Notes: generated from the letters alone by a model not told the origin. 64,000 nt of DNA from Wenjunlia tyrosinilytica (GCF_014646055.1 NZ_BMMS01000006.1:62001-126000), one strand, 5' to 3'. Numbered from the stretch's first letter, positions 34,674 to 43,373 are shown. Program-made: numbers and translations.

Positions 34674-36044
34674 ATGGGCAAGCCCTCGATCAACCAGCTG
34701 CGGGAACGCGTGCATGGAGCGGTGGTCACTCCGGACAGCGGCACATATGACGAGGCGCGCACGGTCTACAACGCGATGGTCGACCGGCGCCCGGCCGCCG
34801 TTGTGCGGTGCGCCAACGCCGGTGACGTCATGGCCGCGGTGGAGTTCGCGCGCGAGAACGACGCCGATCTGGCCGTGCGCGGCGGTTCGCACAGCGTGCC
34901 GGGCTTCGGTACGTGCGACGACGGAGTGGTCGCCGACTTGTCCGGGATGCGAGGTGTCCGCGTCGATCCGACACGGGGGACGGCCCGTGCGGAGGGCGGG
35001 GCGACATGGGGCGACTTCAACGCCGCGACATACCCGTTCGGCATGGGCACAACCGGCGGCATCATCTCCACGACCGGCGTCGGCGGCCTCACCCTCGGCG
35101 GCGGCATCGGGCACCTGTCACGACGACTGGGCCTGAGCTGCGACAACCTCGTCTCGGCCGATGTGGTGACCGCGGACGGCCAGTTCCTCGTGGCGAGCGA
35201 GAAGGAGCACGACGACCTGTTCTGGGCCCTGCGCGGCGGCAGCGGCAACTTCGGGGCGGTCACCTCGTTCGAGTTCAGGCTCAGCCCCGTCAAGGACATC
35301 TACGGCGGCTTGATGCTCTTCGAGATGGAGGACGCCGGGGCGATACTGCGTACATTCCGCGAGGTCATCGCCGACGCGCCGGAGGAACTCGGCGCGTTCC
35401 CGGCCTTCCAGATCGCCCCGCCGCTGCCCTTCATCCCGCAGGACCGGCACGGTGACACCTTCGTTTTGATCGTGGCGTGCTGGACGGGCCCGCTGGAGGA
35501 GGGGGAGAGCGCGCTCCGGCCGTTCCGCGACGCGGCCCCGGTGGTCGCCGAGCACATCGGCCCGATGCCCTATCCCGCGCTGAACAGCGCGTTCGACGCA
35601 CTGGTGCCGCCCGGGCTGCAGCACTACTGGAAGGCCAACTTCGTCACCGAGCTGACCGACGCGGCGATCACGGCGCATCTCGAGCACGCACCGGGGCTGC
35701 CCGCCGTGAACTCGACGGTCCACATCTACCCGATCAACGGGGCCTGCCACCGGGTGCCGCAGGAGGCCACGGCCTTCTCCCACCGGGACGCCTCGTTCGC
35801 CACCGTGATCGCCGGAATGTGGCCCGACCCGGCTGCCAACGAGGCGAACACCGCCTGGGTGCGCGACTACTACGAGGCGACGGCGCCCCACTCCGAGGCG
35901 GGCGGCTACGTCAACTTCATGGCCGAGGACGACCAGCCCCGGGTCAGGTCCAACTACGGCGCCAACTACGACCGCCTGACGGAAGTGAAACGCGCCTACG
36001 ACCCGGGCAACCTCTTCCACCTGAACCAGAACATCAAGCCGTAG
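34674..36044 (+). CDS. Berberine-bridge-type FAD-linked oxidase, bicovalent flavin
   Basis: A 456-residue oxidase of the PCMH/BBE family. The FAD domain has RGGSHSVPG with His73 and RLGLSCDNLVSADVVTADG with Cys156, the two residues that link the flavin in bicovalent enzymes. The substrate domain follows and the BBE C-terminus NYGANYDRLTEVKRAYDPGNLFHLNQN is intact. These enzymes oxidise alcohols, sugars or secondary metabolites and release H2O2. The ATG at 34674 (AGGAG 12 bp upstream) is preferred; the frame upstream is a repeat-rich leader. Its regulator may bind the palindrome at 34610. Confidence 0.9.
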   Translation: MGKPSINQLRERVHGAVVTPDSGTYDEARTVYNAMVDRRPAAVVRCANAGDVMAAVEFARENDADLAVRGGSHSVPGFGTCDDGVVADLSGMRGVRVDPTRGTARAEGGATWGDFNAATYPFGMGTTGGIISTTGVGGLTLGGGIGHLSRRLGLSCDNLVSADVVTADGQFLVASEKEHDDLFWALRGGSGNFGAVTSFEFRLSPVKDIYGGLMLFEMEDAGAILRTFREVIADAPEELGAFPAFQIAPPLPFIPQDRHGDTFVLIVACWTGPLEEGESALRPFRDAAPVVAEHIGPMPYPALNSAFDALVPPGLQHYWKANFVTELTDAAITAHLEHAPGLPAVNSTVHIYPINGACHRVPQEATAFSHRDASFATVIAGMWPDPAANEANTAWVRDYYEATAPHSEAGGYVNFMAEDDQPRVRSNYGANYDRLTEVKRAYDPGNLFHLNQNIKP

Positions 36045-36120
36045 CCGCCGGGACGGGGTCAGCGCAGCCCCCGCCACGATGCTCCGGTGGGCTCGGCCTT
36101 CGCGGACCCGTACGAGCTTT

Positions 36121-36202
36121 CGTTCCAGCTGAGGGACGCCCGTTTCCAGCTGAGGGACGTCCGTTCCAGCTGAGAAACGTCCGTTTCTAGATGAGGGACG
36201 TC
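36121..36202. repeat. Four tandem 20-21-bp repeats at the end of the LysR gene
   Basis: Units starting CGTT at 36121, 36141, 36162 and 36182 share the consensus CGTTTCCAGCTGAGGGACGTC. The last copy covers the 3' end and stop codon of the LysR gene on the minus strand, so the array probably arose by duplication outward from that gene end. Confidence 0.85.
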
Positions 36203-37062
36203 AGTGAGGAGGCGAAGTCCCTGATCTTGACGTTCTCGTTGTCGGTGCGCCAGCTGACCACGGCCCTCGCCGGCGGCAGGCCGGTCAGGGGCACGAACAC
36301 CACCTCGGGGTGGCGGTAGTACTGCGTCAGCGCGGTGGAGGTCGCGCAGACCTCGTTGCTCGTCGCGACCCGGCTGAGCATCTCGTGCTGAGTATTGACC
36401 ACCCGTCCCCTGGGGATGGGCAGGCCATTGGGCGTGGTGTGCGGCAGGAACCCCTTGCGGACCTCGCTGGGCGTCGCCCGCGGCAGCTCCACCATCGTGT
36501 GCTCGGCGAGTTCCTCGGCGCAGACCGACGATCTGGCCGCGAGTGGATTGTCACTGGCGACGGCGAGCACGCGGGGATACTCCGCGATCACCGGGCCGCT
36601 CGTCAGGTCGGGCTCCTGAACGGGCCAGATGGTGACCTGCATATCCACCTCCGCCCGGCGCAGCGGGCCGAAGTAGTCGGACCAGCGGGTCTCGGTCATG
36701 CTGACCGACCAATCCGGATGCGCACGGCGGAAGTCGGCCACGGACGAGTTCACCGCACCGGCGAACGGGCCGAGGAATCCGATGCGCAGTTCGCGCGCGA
36801 AGGCCCGGGTCTCCTCGATGGAGCGCTGGAGTCCGTCGAAGTTCGGCTTCACCCGTTCCAGCAGGAAGCGACCGGTCGGGGTGAGAGTCACCCTGCGGCT
36901 TGTGCGGTCGAACAGCTTGCCGCCGATGCGGCGTTCGAGCGACTGGATGAGCTGGCTCACCCGCGGCCGGGACAGCCCCAGCCGGTCCGCCGCTCTGGCG
37001 AAGTGGAGTTCCTCGGCGAGGACCAGGAACGCCTCGATCTCTCCGAGTTCGGTAAATGCCAC
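36187..37062 (-). CDS. LysR-family transcriptional regulator
   Basis: A 291-residue LysR protein. The N-terminal wHTH reads EIEAFLVLAEELHFARAADRL, then SRPRVSQLIQSLERRIGGKLFDRTSRRVTLT, typical of the family. The effector domain follows (ELRIGFLGPFAGAVN, AEVDMQVTIWPV). The target is unknown; the convergent oxidase and divergent clpP genes are neighbours. The stop codon lies in a tandem repeat. Confidence 0.9.
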   Translation of the reverse strand: MAFTELGEIEAFLVLAEELHFARAADRLGLSRPRVSQLIQSLERRIGGKLFDRTSRRVTLTPTGRFLLERVKPNFDGLQRSIEETRAFARELRIGFLGPFAGAVNSSVADFRRAHPDWSVSMTETRWSDYFGPLRRAEVDMQVTIWPVQEPDLTSGPVIAEYPRVLAVASDNPLAARSSVCAEELAEHTMVELPRATPSEVRKGFLPHTTPNGLPIPRGRVVNTQHEMLSRVATSNEVCATSTALTQYYRHPEVVFVPLTGLPPARAVVSWRTDNENVKIRDFASSLTSLI

Positions 37063-37130
37063 TTACCGATCGTACAGAAGATGGGCCTTGATGGGTTGTT
37101 GACGCTTCGCGACGATGGGATCACTCCGAC

Positions 37131-37163
37131 GTAGGCCCTTCCCGCGGGGGAGGAAGGGCCTAC
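37131..37163. other. Strong hairpin in the LysR-clpP divergent gap
   Basis: GTAGGCCCTTCC and GGAAGGGCCTAC are perfect 12-bp arms with a 9-nt loop. Such a terminator-like hairpin is out of place between divergent genes; it may be a leader structure of the LysR mRNA or the leftover of a lost gene. The rest of the 306-bp gap holds the palindrome CTGCCGGCAG at 37279, a candidate operator for the clpP genes. Confidence 0.7.
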
Positions 37164-37368
37164 CGACGGGAGAGTCGTCCTCCCTGCCCGGCCCGCCACA
37201 TCCGGCGTGCGACGGTGGCCGCCCTGCGCCGGGTCGTGGGCCGAACGTCGGCCGCCCGCTCTGCCATGAGCGAATCTGCTGCCGGCAGGATTCCCGATCG
37301 AGCCTCGAAATCCGTCCCACAGTGGAGCCACCGCGGCAACTCCGGCCGCGCCACGACAAGGAGGACCG

Positions 37369-38022
37369 ATGGCTCCACTCATCACCGGCCGCGACCCAGC
37401 TCTCAACCCCCGAGCCTCCGAAGGCGATACACCCGCCACACGGTTCGACGACCATCTGGCCGCCCAACTCCTCACGCAGCGGATCGTCCTCCTCGGCACA
37501 GAGGTCGACGAGGTCTCCGCCAACCGCGTCTGCGCGCAACTCCTCCTGCTCTCGGCGGAGGACCCGCGCACCGACATCAGCCTCTACATCAACAGCCCGG
37601 GCGGTTCGGTGACGGCGGGCCTGGCGATCTACGACACGATGCGCCTGATCCCGAACGACGTCTCCACGCTCGCCATGGGGTTCGCCGCGAGCATGGGGCA
37701 GTTCCTTCTCACCGTCGGGGCGAAGGGGAAGCGCTGCGCGCTGCCGAACGCGCGGATCATGATGCACCAGCCGTCGGCCGGCATCGGTGGGACCGCGGCC
37801 GATGTGGCGATCCAGGCCGAGAACCTCCAGTTCATGAAGAAGGCCATCGAGCGGATCACCGCGGAGCACACCGGCCAGAGCGAGGAGGCGATCTCGCGCG
37901 ACGGTGACCGCGACCGGTGGTTCACGGCCGAGCAGGCGAAGGAGTACGGCATGGTCGATCGCGTCGTCGACTCGCTCGACGACGTCCGCCCGGCCGGTTC
38001 GAGGCGACGGGTGGGGCTGTAG
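37369..38022 (+). CDS. clpP3: ATP-dependent Clp protease proteolytic subunit (ClpP3-like)
   Basis: A 217-residue ClpP with an ideal AAGGAGGACCG ribosome site. The triad is complete: Ser108 ([10 protein letters not shown]), His133 (IMMHQPSAG) and Asp178 (RDGDRDRWF). It assembles into barrels that degrade proteins fed by Clp ATPases. Two closely spaced clpP genes followed by an XRE regulator ending in LAA match the Streptomyces clpP3-clpP4/popR arrangement, a backup to ClpP1P2. The second subunit starts 2 bp after this stop codon. Confidence 0.92.
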   Translation: MAPLITGRDPALNPRASEGDTPATRFDDHLAAQLLTQRIVLLGTEVDEVSANRVCAQLLLLSAEDPRTDISLYINSPGGSVTAGLAIYDTMRLIPNDVSTLAMGFAASMGQFLLTVGAKGKRCALPNARIMMHQPSAGIGGTAADVAIQAENLQFMKKAIERITAEHTGQSEEAISRDGDRDRWFTAEQAKEYGMVDRVVDSLDDVRPAGSRRRVGL

Positions 38023-38024
38023 AC

Positions 38025-38627
38025 ATGAGTCAGTACACCATCCCGACCGTCGTCGAGCGCACCCCGCAGGGGGAGCGGGCCTACGACATCTACAGCCGAC
38101 TGCTGTCCGAGCGGATCATCTTCCTCGGCACGGAGATCGACGACGGCGTGGCCAACGTCGTCATCGCGCAACTGCTCCACCTCGAGTCGTCGAGCCCGGA
38201 GCGCGAGATCGCGATCTACATCAACTCGCCCGGTGGCTCGTTCACCTCACTCATGGCGATCTACGACACGATGACGTTCGTCGGTGCGCCGATCTCGACG
38301 TTCTGCGTCGGACAGGCTGCCTCGACGGCGGCGGTGCTCCTGGCCGGGGGTGACTCCGGGCGGCGGTACGTGCTCGAACACGCCCGGGTCCTGCTGGGGC
38401 AGCCGTCGAGCGGCGGACGGCAGGGAACGGTCTCGGACCTCGGCCTCCAGGCCCAGGAGATGCTGCGGATCCGCTCCCAGGTGGAGGAGGTCCTGTCCCG
38501 GCACACGCCCCATGAGGTGGCGACGCTGCGCGCGGACATGGACCGCGACAAGGTGTTCACCGCGCACGAGGCGGTGGCATACGGCCTGGCGGACGAGGTG
38601 CTGAGCCGACGGATCGCGGCTGCCTGA
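38025..38627 (+). CDS. clpP4: ClpP-family subunit lacking the catalytic histidine (ClpP4-like)
   Basis: A 200-residue ClpP homologue. The handle and head regions align well ([19 protein letters not shown]; catalytic-position Ser100 in GQAASTAA; Asp171 in ADMDRDKVF). Where ClpP has MxHQP, this protein reads [10 protein letters not shown], so the catalytic histidine is Gly125. The codon is GGG and the frame is clean. It is therefore probably inactive alone and works as a structural or modulating partner in mixed rings with the preceding ClpP. Confidence 0.9.
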   Translation: MSQYTIPTVVERTPQGERAYDIYSRLLSERIIFLGTEIDDGVANVVIAQLLHLESSSPEREIAIYINSPGGSFTSLMAIYDTMTFVGAPISTFCVGQAASTAAVLLAGGDSGRRYVLEHARVLLGQPSSGGRQGTVSDLGLQAQEMLRIRSQVEEVLSRHTPHEVATLRADMDRDKVFTAHEAVAYGLADEVLSRRIAAA

Positions 38628-38676
38628 GGCCCGGGTGGGCCCTCGCGGCAACCGCGATTCCGGGAGCCGGCAACCG

Positions 38677-39186
38677 TCAGGCGGCCAGACGCACTTCGCC
38701 CTGGCGCGAGGCCACCGGGGCACCGCCGAGCCGGGTGCTCAGCCGGGTGACCGAGGCGGGGGAGGTGCGCTTCCTCACGACCGACCGTGTTGACGGTGCC
38801 GACCTCGCCGACCTGGCCTCGTCGAGGCGGGCGAGCTCGCCCTGGGCCAGGGCGAGCAGGTCGGCCAGGCCGAGACCGAGGGCGTGGGCGGCGGCCGCGA
38901 GGACTTCGGACGAAGCCTCCTTGCGGCCGCGCTCGAGCTCGGAGAGATAGGGCATCGAGATCCGCCCGGCCTCGGCGACGTCCTTGAGCGTGCGTTCCTG
39001 CGCGAGGCGTTCGCGGCGCAGGACGTCACCGACGATGTGCCGCCACAGGGGCTCCTTCGCGGCGGGTGCGGCCGCGGGTGCCGGGGAGGCCGCGGCCGGG
39101 ACCGCGGCCGGGACCGGGGGGCGAGCCGGTGCCTGAGCCGGTGCCGGTGGTGTGACGCGGGTCTGGTTCGGCGTGTGGTTGCTCAC
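38677..39186 (-). CDS. popR: XRE-family regulator, PopR/ClgR-like, with C-terminal LAA
   Basis: A 169-residue HTH protein. After a Pro/Ala-rich N-terminus (about 45 residues), the HTH domain DVLRRERLAQERTLKDVAEA, then GRISMPYLSELERGRKEASS, matches the ClgR/PopR family that activates clp genes. The chain ends VRLAA; in Streptomyces such alanine ends make these activators substrates of ClpP1P2. The position next to clpP3-clpP4, convergent, supports PopR. The GTG at 39186 overlaps its own GGGGAGG, so the exact start is uncertain. Confidence 0.8.
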   Translation of the reverse strand: MSNHTPNQTRVTPPAPAQAPARPPVPAAVPAAASPAPAAAPAAKEPLWRHIVGDVLRRERLAQERTLKDVAEAGRISMPYLSELERGRKEASSEVLAAAAHALGLGLADLLALAQGELARLDEARSARSAPSTRSVVRKRTSPASVTRLSTRLGGAPVASRQGEVRLAA

Positions 39187-39388
39187 CTCCCCAGGGTAGG
39201 AGCGCCGCGCTCGCCGGGGAGCCAGGCGGCGTTCAGCCCTCGGCGGACAGGGAGCCCGCGTGGACAGGGAGCTCGCGTGGACAGGAAGCCTGCGCGGAAC
39301 CCGCCCGAATCGTGAAGCGCGCGGGCTGTCGCCGATGAGTTCCGGTGCCCGCTCCGGTCTTATGGGTGGGAAGAAAGGAAGTGCACCC

Positions 39389-39997
39389 ATGACCGACGTG
39401 ACGGGATCCGGCACACCCATGATCGATCTGGAACCGGCCGCGCGCCGTATCGCCCTGCTCGCCGAAGGCGTCACCAACGACCAGCTCACCGCGCCCACAC
39501 CCTGCCCGGGGTGCGCGGTGCGCAACATGCTCGGGCATCTGATCGGCCTGAGCGTCGCCTTCCGCGACGCCGGGCGCAAGGAGCTCGGCGAGACGACCGG
39601 CACTCCCCCGAACGCCGTCGTGCCCGACATCGAGGACGGCGAGAGCTGGCGCACCGAGCTCCCCCAGCGGCTCGACGAGCTCACCGCCACCTGGCGCGAC
39701 CCCGAAGCGTGGGAGGGCATGACCCAGGCCGGCGGCCTCACCTTCCCGGCCGCCGAAGCGGGCCGTGTCGCCCTGAACGAACTCCTCATCCACGGCTGGG
39801 ACCTCGCCCGCGCGACCGGCCAGCCGTACGACCCGGACACCCTGTCCCTGGAAGCGTCGTACGCGATGCTCGCCCCTACGGCGAACGAACGGCCCCCGGG
39901 CGGACCGTTCGGCCCGGCGGTCGAAATTCCGGCCGACGCCCCGCTCCTCGACCGGGTCATCGGCCTGAGCGGCCGAGACCCGTCGTGGAAGCCGTGA
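39389..39997 (+). CDS. TIGR03086-type maleylpyruvate-isomerase/DinB-like protein
   Basis: A 202-residue protein; the ATG at 39389 follows AAAGGAAG. It has the MDMPI N-terminal fold: TPCPGCAVRNMLGHLIGLSVAF with metal-ligand histidine and a second histidine in LNELLIHGWDLARATGQP, ending DRVIGLSGRDPSW. These actinobacterial proteins are putative metal-dependent thiol transferases, perhaps using mycothiol; function is not established. A paralogue lies at 40667. Confidence 0.85.
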   Translation: MTDVTGSGTPMIDLEPAARRIALLAEGVTNDQLTAPTPCPGCAVRNMLGHLIGLSVAFRDAGRKELGETTGTPPNAVVPDIEDGESWRTELPQRLDELTATWRDPEAWEGMTQAGGLTFPAAEAGRVALNELLIHGWDLARATGQPYDPDTLSLEASYAMLAPTANERPPGGPFGPAVEIPADAPLLDRVIGLSGRDPSWKP

Positions 39998-40111
39998 CGA
40001 GCGTGCGGGGCGCCGAGTCGGTGCGGATGCCGGTGCCGGTGCCGGTGCCGGTGCGGGTGCGGGGGCCGGAGCCCATACCGATGTGGGTGCGGGTGCCGGT
40101 CGGGTGCCGGG

Positions 40112-40618
40112 TCAGCAGTTGTACCTGGACCCGACCCGCAGCCCCGCGCCTGCGGGCAGCCCGAGCGCGGTCGCGCCGACATGGCGCGAGCCGGTGACGG
40201 TGGTGCCGGAAGAAGTCCCCCGGAAGCTCCAGAGGGCGCCGTTCTCCGTGCCGTCCAGGGCGCCGACGAGGACCTCCGCGCGCCCGTCGCCATTGGTGTC
40301 GACGACCTTCAGCCCGATGCCGAAGTCTCCCTGCGCCTTGGCGGTGCCGGGCACACCGGAGGTGCTCGAGGTGAAGGCCTTGGCGCCGGTGCCGCTCAGC
40401 CCGCCCTTGCGGCCCGGCAGCACAGTGACCTTCCCGGCGTTCTCCAGGCCGCCGTAGTCCTCGTTGGGGGCACCGACGGCGACGTCAGGGTAGCCGTCAC
40501 CGTTGACGTCGCCCACCGACACCGCGCTGCCGAAGTCGTCCGTGCCGTCGTCGGAGTCGGGCACTCCCGGTATGTCCTGCGTGAACACCACGGGCTTGCG
40601 CCCGGGGTCTCCACTATC
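40112..40618 (-). pseudogene. 5'-truncated FG-GAP repeat (integrin-like propeller) gene
   Basis: About 165 codons hold two and a half FG-GAP units (VVFTQDIPGVPD, FGSAVSVGDVNGDGYPDVAVG, FGIGLKVVDTNGDGRAEVLVG) and an intact stop at 40112. The frame has no signal peptide and, upstream of about 40618, changes to unrelated sequence (MAPWAPHRAGRDS). Full-length relatives in this window (60874-62328 and 62601 onward) have seven such units. I read this as the 3' end of a third paralogue cut off by recombination next to the 40667 gene. Confidence 0.7.
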
Positions 40619-40666
40619 TCTTCCCGCCCTGTGCGGCGCCCACGGCGCCATGACCGGGACTCGCTC

Positions 40667-41221
40667 TCAGGGATTGCGGCCGATGAAGGCCAGCAGGCGG
40701 GTCTGGACGTCGGCGCTCGCGGGGACCTCGACACGGGTGCCGTACTGCCCGCTGTTGCGGAGGACGTCGTCCAGCGGCAGCATCCCGTCGAGCAGTTCGG
40801 CGCATTTGCCGGGATCGAGGCTCTCGTCCTGGCCGGTGGCCCGGGCCAGGTCCCAGGTGTGCATGAAGACGTCGGCCGTGTAGAAGCGGGCGACCGCCTG
40901 GTCGAGGGGGACCTCGCCGATGTGCGGGTTCGACAGCACCTGCCCCGCCGTGGCGGGATCGTCGAGGAGGGCCTGCACCCCGTCGCTGTGCACCGTCCAG
41001 GCCGCCAGGGGGTCGTCGTCCACCGACGGTCCCTTGGGCAGCTCCACTCCGGCGCCGGCCTTCAGGAAGTCCGGGAACCATTCGACGAGATGACGCACCA
41101 CGTCCCGTGCGACCCATCCCTCGCACGGCGCCGGGTTGTCCCATGCCTCCGGACGCACCCCGCGGACGCGATCGGTGAACCCACCCGCGATGACGCGGTG
41201 TTCTTCGGCTGCGCTTGTCAC
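40667..41221 (-). CDS. TIGR03086-family metal-binding protein
   Basis: A 184-residue DinB/MDMPI-like protein starting at GTG with GGAGGC upstream inside the end of the preceding gene. Motifs: APCEGWVARDVVRHLVEW and FYTADVFMHTWDLARATGQ, with the three metal-ligand histidine positions. It follows the SRPBCC gene by 4 bp in an ArsR-SRPBCC-TIGR03086 operon, a recurrent actinobacterial set of unknown biochemical role. Confidence 0.88.
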   Translation of the reverse strand: MTSAAEEHRVIAGGFTDRVRGVRPEAWDNPAPCEGWVARDVVRHLVEWFPDFLKAGAGVELPKGPSVDDDPLAAWTVHSDGVQALLDDPATAGQVLSNPHIGEVPLDQAVARFYTADVFMHTWDLARATGQDESLDPGKCAELLDGMLPLDDVLRNSGQYGTRVEVPASADVQTRLLAFIGRNP

Positions 41222-41225
41222 GATC

Positions 41226-41813
41226 TCAAGCCTCCGGCTCGCTGCGTCGGTCGGCGTCGGCGCGGACGCCGTGGTCGTCGCTGTCGCCGCTCTCGTTTCT
41301 GCCGTCTCTGTCGTCTCTGCCGTCTCTGTTCAGCAGTTCGTCGAGCCGTTCGTACCCTTCCCGCACGCCATGTTCCATGCCGCTCGCGAGCGCCGCGTCG
41401 CGGGTCTCCAGGGACTCCATCAGCGATCTGGTGGTGACCCGGGTGCGGCCACCGAGGTCCTCGAAGACGGCCGTCTCCAGGCTGACGCCGTCCGGGAAGT
41501 CCTCGAAGGTGAAGGTCTGCACGATGCGGTCATGGGGGCGCACCTCGTGGAACACGCCGTGGAAGCCGTACTCGGTCCCGTCCTCGTCTCGGTGCACATA
41601 GCGGTACGACCCCCCGCTGCGGGCGTCGTACTGGTCGATCCGCATGGCGAGCCGGCGCGGTCCGAGCCACTGGACGACCAGGTCGGGCTCGGTGTACGCG
41701 CGGAACACGCGCTCCGGCGGAGCGTCGAACTCCCGGGTGATCAAGATGGTGGGCAGGGCCGGGTCGGCCGCTATCCGCGTCTCGTGACGATGGTTCGTGT
41801 TGGTGGTGCTCAT
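41226..41813 (-). CDS. SRPBCC/AHSA1-domain protein
   Basis: A 195-residue START-like protein (PTILITREFDAPPERVFRAYTEPDLVVQWLGPRRL; GGSYRYVHRDEDGTEYGFHGVFHEV; GMEHGVREGYERLDELL) with a highly acidic tail. Such AHSA1 proteins bind small hydrophobic ligands. The start overlaps the ArsR stop by 4 bp. Confidence 0.88.
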   Translation of the reverse strand: MSTTNTNHRHETRIAADPALPTILITREFDAPPERVFRAYTEPDLVVQWLGPRRLAMRIDQYDARSGGSYRYVHRDEDGTEYGFHGVFHEVRPHDRIVQTFTFEDFPDGVSLETAVFEDLGGRTRVTTRSLMESLETRDAALASGMEHGVREGYERLDELLNRDGRDDRDGRNESGDSDDHGVRADADRRSEPEA

Positions 41814-42184
41814 GATGCTTCTTCCTTCGTCGACTTGCCCGTCACCGGCTGCTCGTCCGCCCGCCCGTCCATCTGCTCGAGGACGGCGTCGAGACGGCGG
41901 AAACGGTCCTCCGCCTCACGCCGGTAACGCTCTATCCATTTCGTCATCAGGTCGAACACCTCTGCCTCGAGGTGGCAGGGCCGCCGCTGAGCGTCCCTGC
42001 TGCGACTGACCAGTCCGGCGTCCTCCAGGACCTTGATGTGCTTGGACACGGCCTGGACGGTGACGTTGTACGGCTCGGCCAGTTCATTGACCGTGGCGTC
42101 CCCCGCGGCGAGCCGGGCCACGATGTCGCGCCGGGTCGGGTCGGCCAGTGCGGAGAGCACCCTGGACAGCTGGTCGTCGGCCAC
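41810..42184 (-). CDS. ArsR-family regulator of the SRPBCC operon
   Basis: A 124-residue wHTH protein, starting at GTG 42184 with GAGG upstream: QLSRVLSALADPTRRDIVARL, then YNVTVQAVSKHIKVLEDAGLVSRSR. No metal-binding cysteine pair, as in the ArsR type paired with SRPBCC proteins. It is first in the operon and divergent from osmC; the long inverted repeat 42198-42264 is its probable operator. Confidence 0.88.
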   Translation of the reverse strand: MADDQLSRVLSALADPTRRDIVARLAAGDATVNELAEPYNVTVQAVSKHIKVLEDAGLVSRSRDAQRRPCHLEAEVFDLMTKWIERYRREAEDRFRRLDAVLEQMDGRADEQPVTGKSTKEEAS

Positions 42185-42197
42185 CTCATACCTCGCA

Positions 42198-42264
42198 TAT
42201 TCAACCGCTTGGTTAAATTCAACGTACGCCGGGAGCTGTGTGTTGTCAACCAAACGATTGAATA
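42198..42264. promoter_or_regulatory. Long inverted repeat, probable ArsR operators
   Basis: Two 17-bp arms, TATTCAACCGCTTGGTT (42198-42214) and AACCAAACGATTGAATA (42248-42264), are complementary at 15 of 17 positions. The first also contains the dyad AACC-GCTT-GGTT. They flank an AT-rich core between the divergent arsR and osmC genes and could bind two repressor dimers. Confidence 0.75.
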
Positions 42265-42382
42265 GCCCCGTGGGGCGGACGGCGAGCGCCGAGTCGGGCG
42301 ATCCGGCGCGTCGGAAGCCGGGGGCGGCTGTCGCAGGGCGGACGATCAAGCGAGACGTCATCCAGATACAGGAGGATTCATC

Positions 42383-42808
42383 GTGGCCACCACGCGCACC
42401 GCCCACACCGAGTGGGAAGGCGAACTCATCAAGGGCTTCGGAGAGGTCACGCTCGACTCCTCGGGAGTCGGCAACTTCCCCGTGACCTGGGCCTCCCGAG
42501 CCGAGGAGCCCCATGGCAGGACCAGCCCGGAGGAACTGATCGCCGCCGCCCACTCCAGTTGTTTCTCCATGGCCCTGTCCAACACGCTCACCAAGGCCGG
42601 AACCCCGCCGACGCGCCTCACCACGAAGGCAGCGGTCACCTTCGAGCCGGGCACGGGGATCACGGGAATCCATCTCACCGTGGAGGGCCAGGTGCCGGGT
42701 ATCGAGGAGGCCGCGTTCAAGGCGGCGGCCGAGGACGCGAAGGTCAACTGCCCGGTGAGCCAGGCCCTGACGGGCACAACGATCGGACTGACCTCAACGC
42801 TGCTGTGA
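42383..42808 (+). CDS. osmC: OsmC/Ohr-family peroxiredoxin
   Basis: A 141-residue OsmC protein starting at GTG with GGAGGA upstream. The two redox cysteines of the family are present: AAAHSSCFSMALSN (peroxidatic) and VNCPVSQALTG (resolving). It reduces organic hydroperoxides in the cytosol. The divergent ArsR operon suggests shared regulation. Confidence 0.92.
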   Translation: MATTRTAHTEWEGELIKGFGEVTLDSSGVGNFPVTWASRAEEPHGRTSPEELIAAAHSSCFSMALSNTLTKAGTPPTRLTTKAAVTFEPGTGITGIHLTVEGQVPGIEEAAFKAAAEDAKVNCPVSQALTGTTIGLTSTLL

Positions 42809-42994
42809 CCAGGCGCGGCTCACGCGTCGCGCAGCCGGAACGCCGCCCCGCCCGCCGGCCGCGCTCGCGCCACCGCTCGTCGCCAGGGGTGCCGCGCGGA
42901 TGCCTCTGCCCGGGAGCGATCTGCGAAGTCCGATCTCGCCGTGTCGATCCAGGCCACGCCCGGCCCGGCCGTCAGACTGACCGCTAGGAGGCCG

Positions 42995-43372
42995 GTGAGC
43001 ACGCAGCGGAACACGTCGGACCTGCTTCAGGATCTTCTGGCGGTCATGCGGACACTCTGCGGCGAACCCGGCGAGCCCATAAACGGCATCCCTGTCCGGG
43101 CATTCGAGTCGACTTCCCAGCATGTTCACGGGCATCACAGCGGCGTGGCGATCGATAGCGAGGCAACCCGGGCGATGGTGACCGCAGTTCCAGGAATCGG
43201 TCACTGCCGGCTAGATGTGCGCCACGAGGGCTTCGGCAAGGGCCGCCTGCTGGCGGATGTCCGTACCTCCGGCCCTATCTCGGTGGAAGAGTTGCTCCGC
43301 GCGTTGCATGCAAGGCAGCCGTGGTTCGCTGGCTCTGTCGTGCCTGACGAGATCCTGATCAACCCATCGTAA
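42995..43372 (+). CDS. Hypothetical protein at the left edge of the island
   Basis: A 125-residue protein from the GTG at 42995, which follows TAGGAGGCC; the longer frame upstream has no such site. I recognise no family. It shows a helical N-terminus (TSDLLQDLLAVMRTLCGEPG), His-rich HVHGHHSG, and strands GHCRLDVRHEGFG and RLLADVRTSG before ISVEELLRALH. It ends at a strong terminator shared with the convergent oxygenase-pyruvate kinase gene. Confidence 0.6.
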   Translation: MSTQRNTSDLLQDLLAVMRTLCGEPGEPINGIPVRAFESTSQHVHGHHSGVAIDSEATRAMVTAVPGIGHCRLDVRHEGFGKGRLLADVRTSGPISVEELLRALHARQPWFAGSVVPDEILINPS

Positions 43373-43373
43373 T

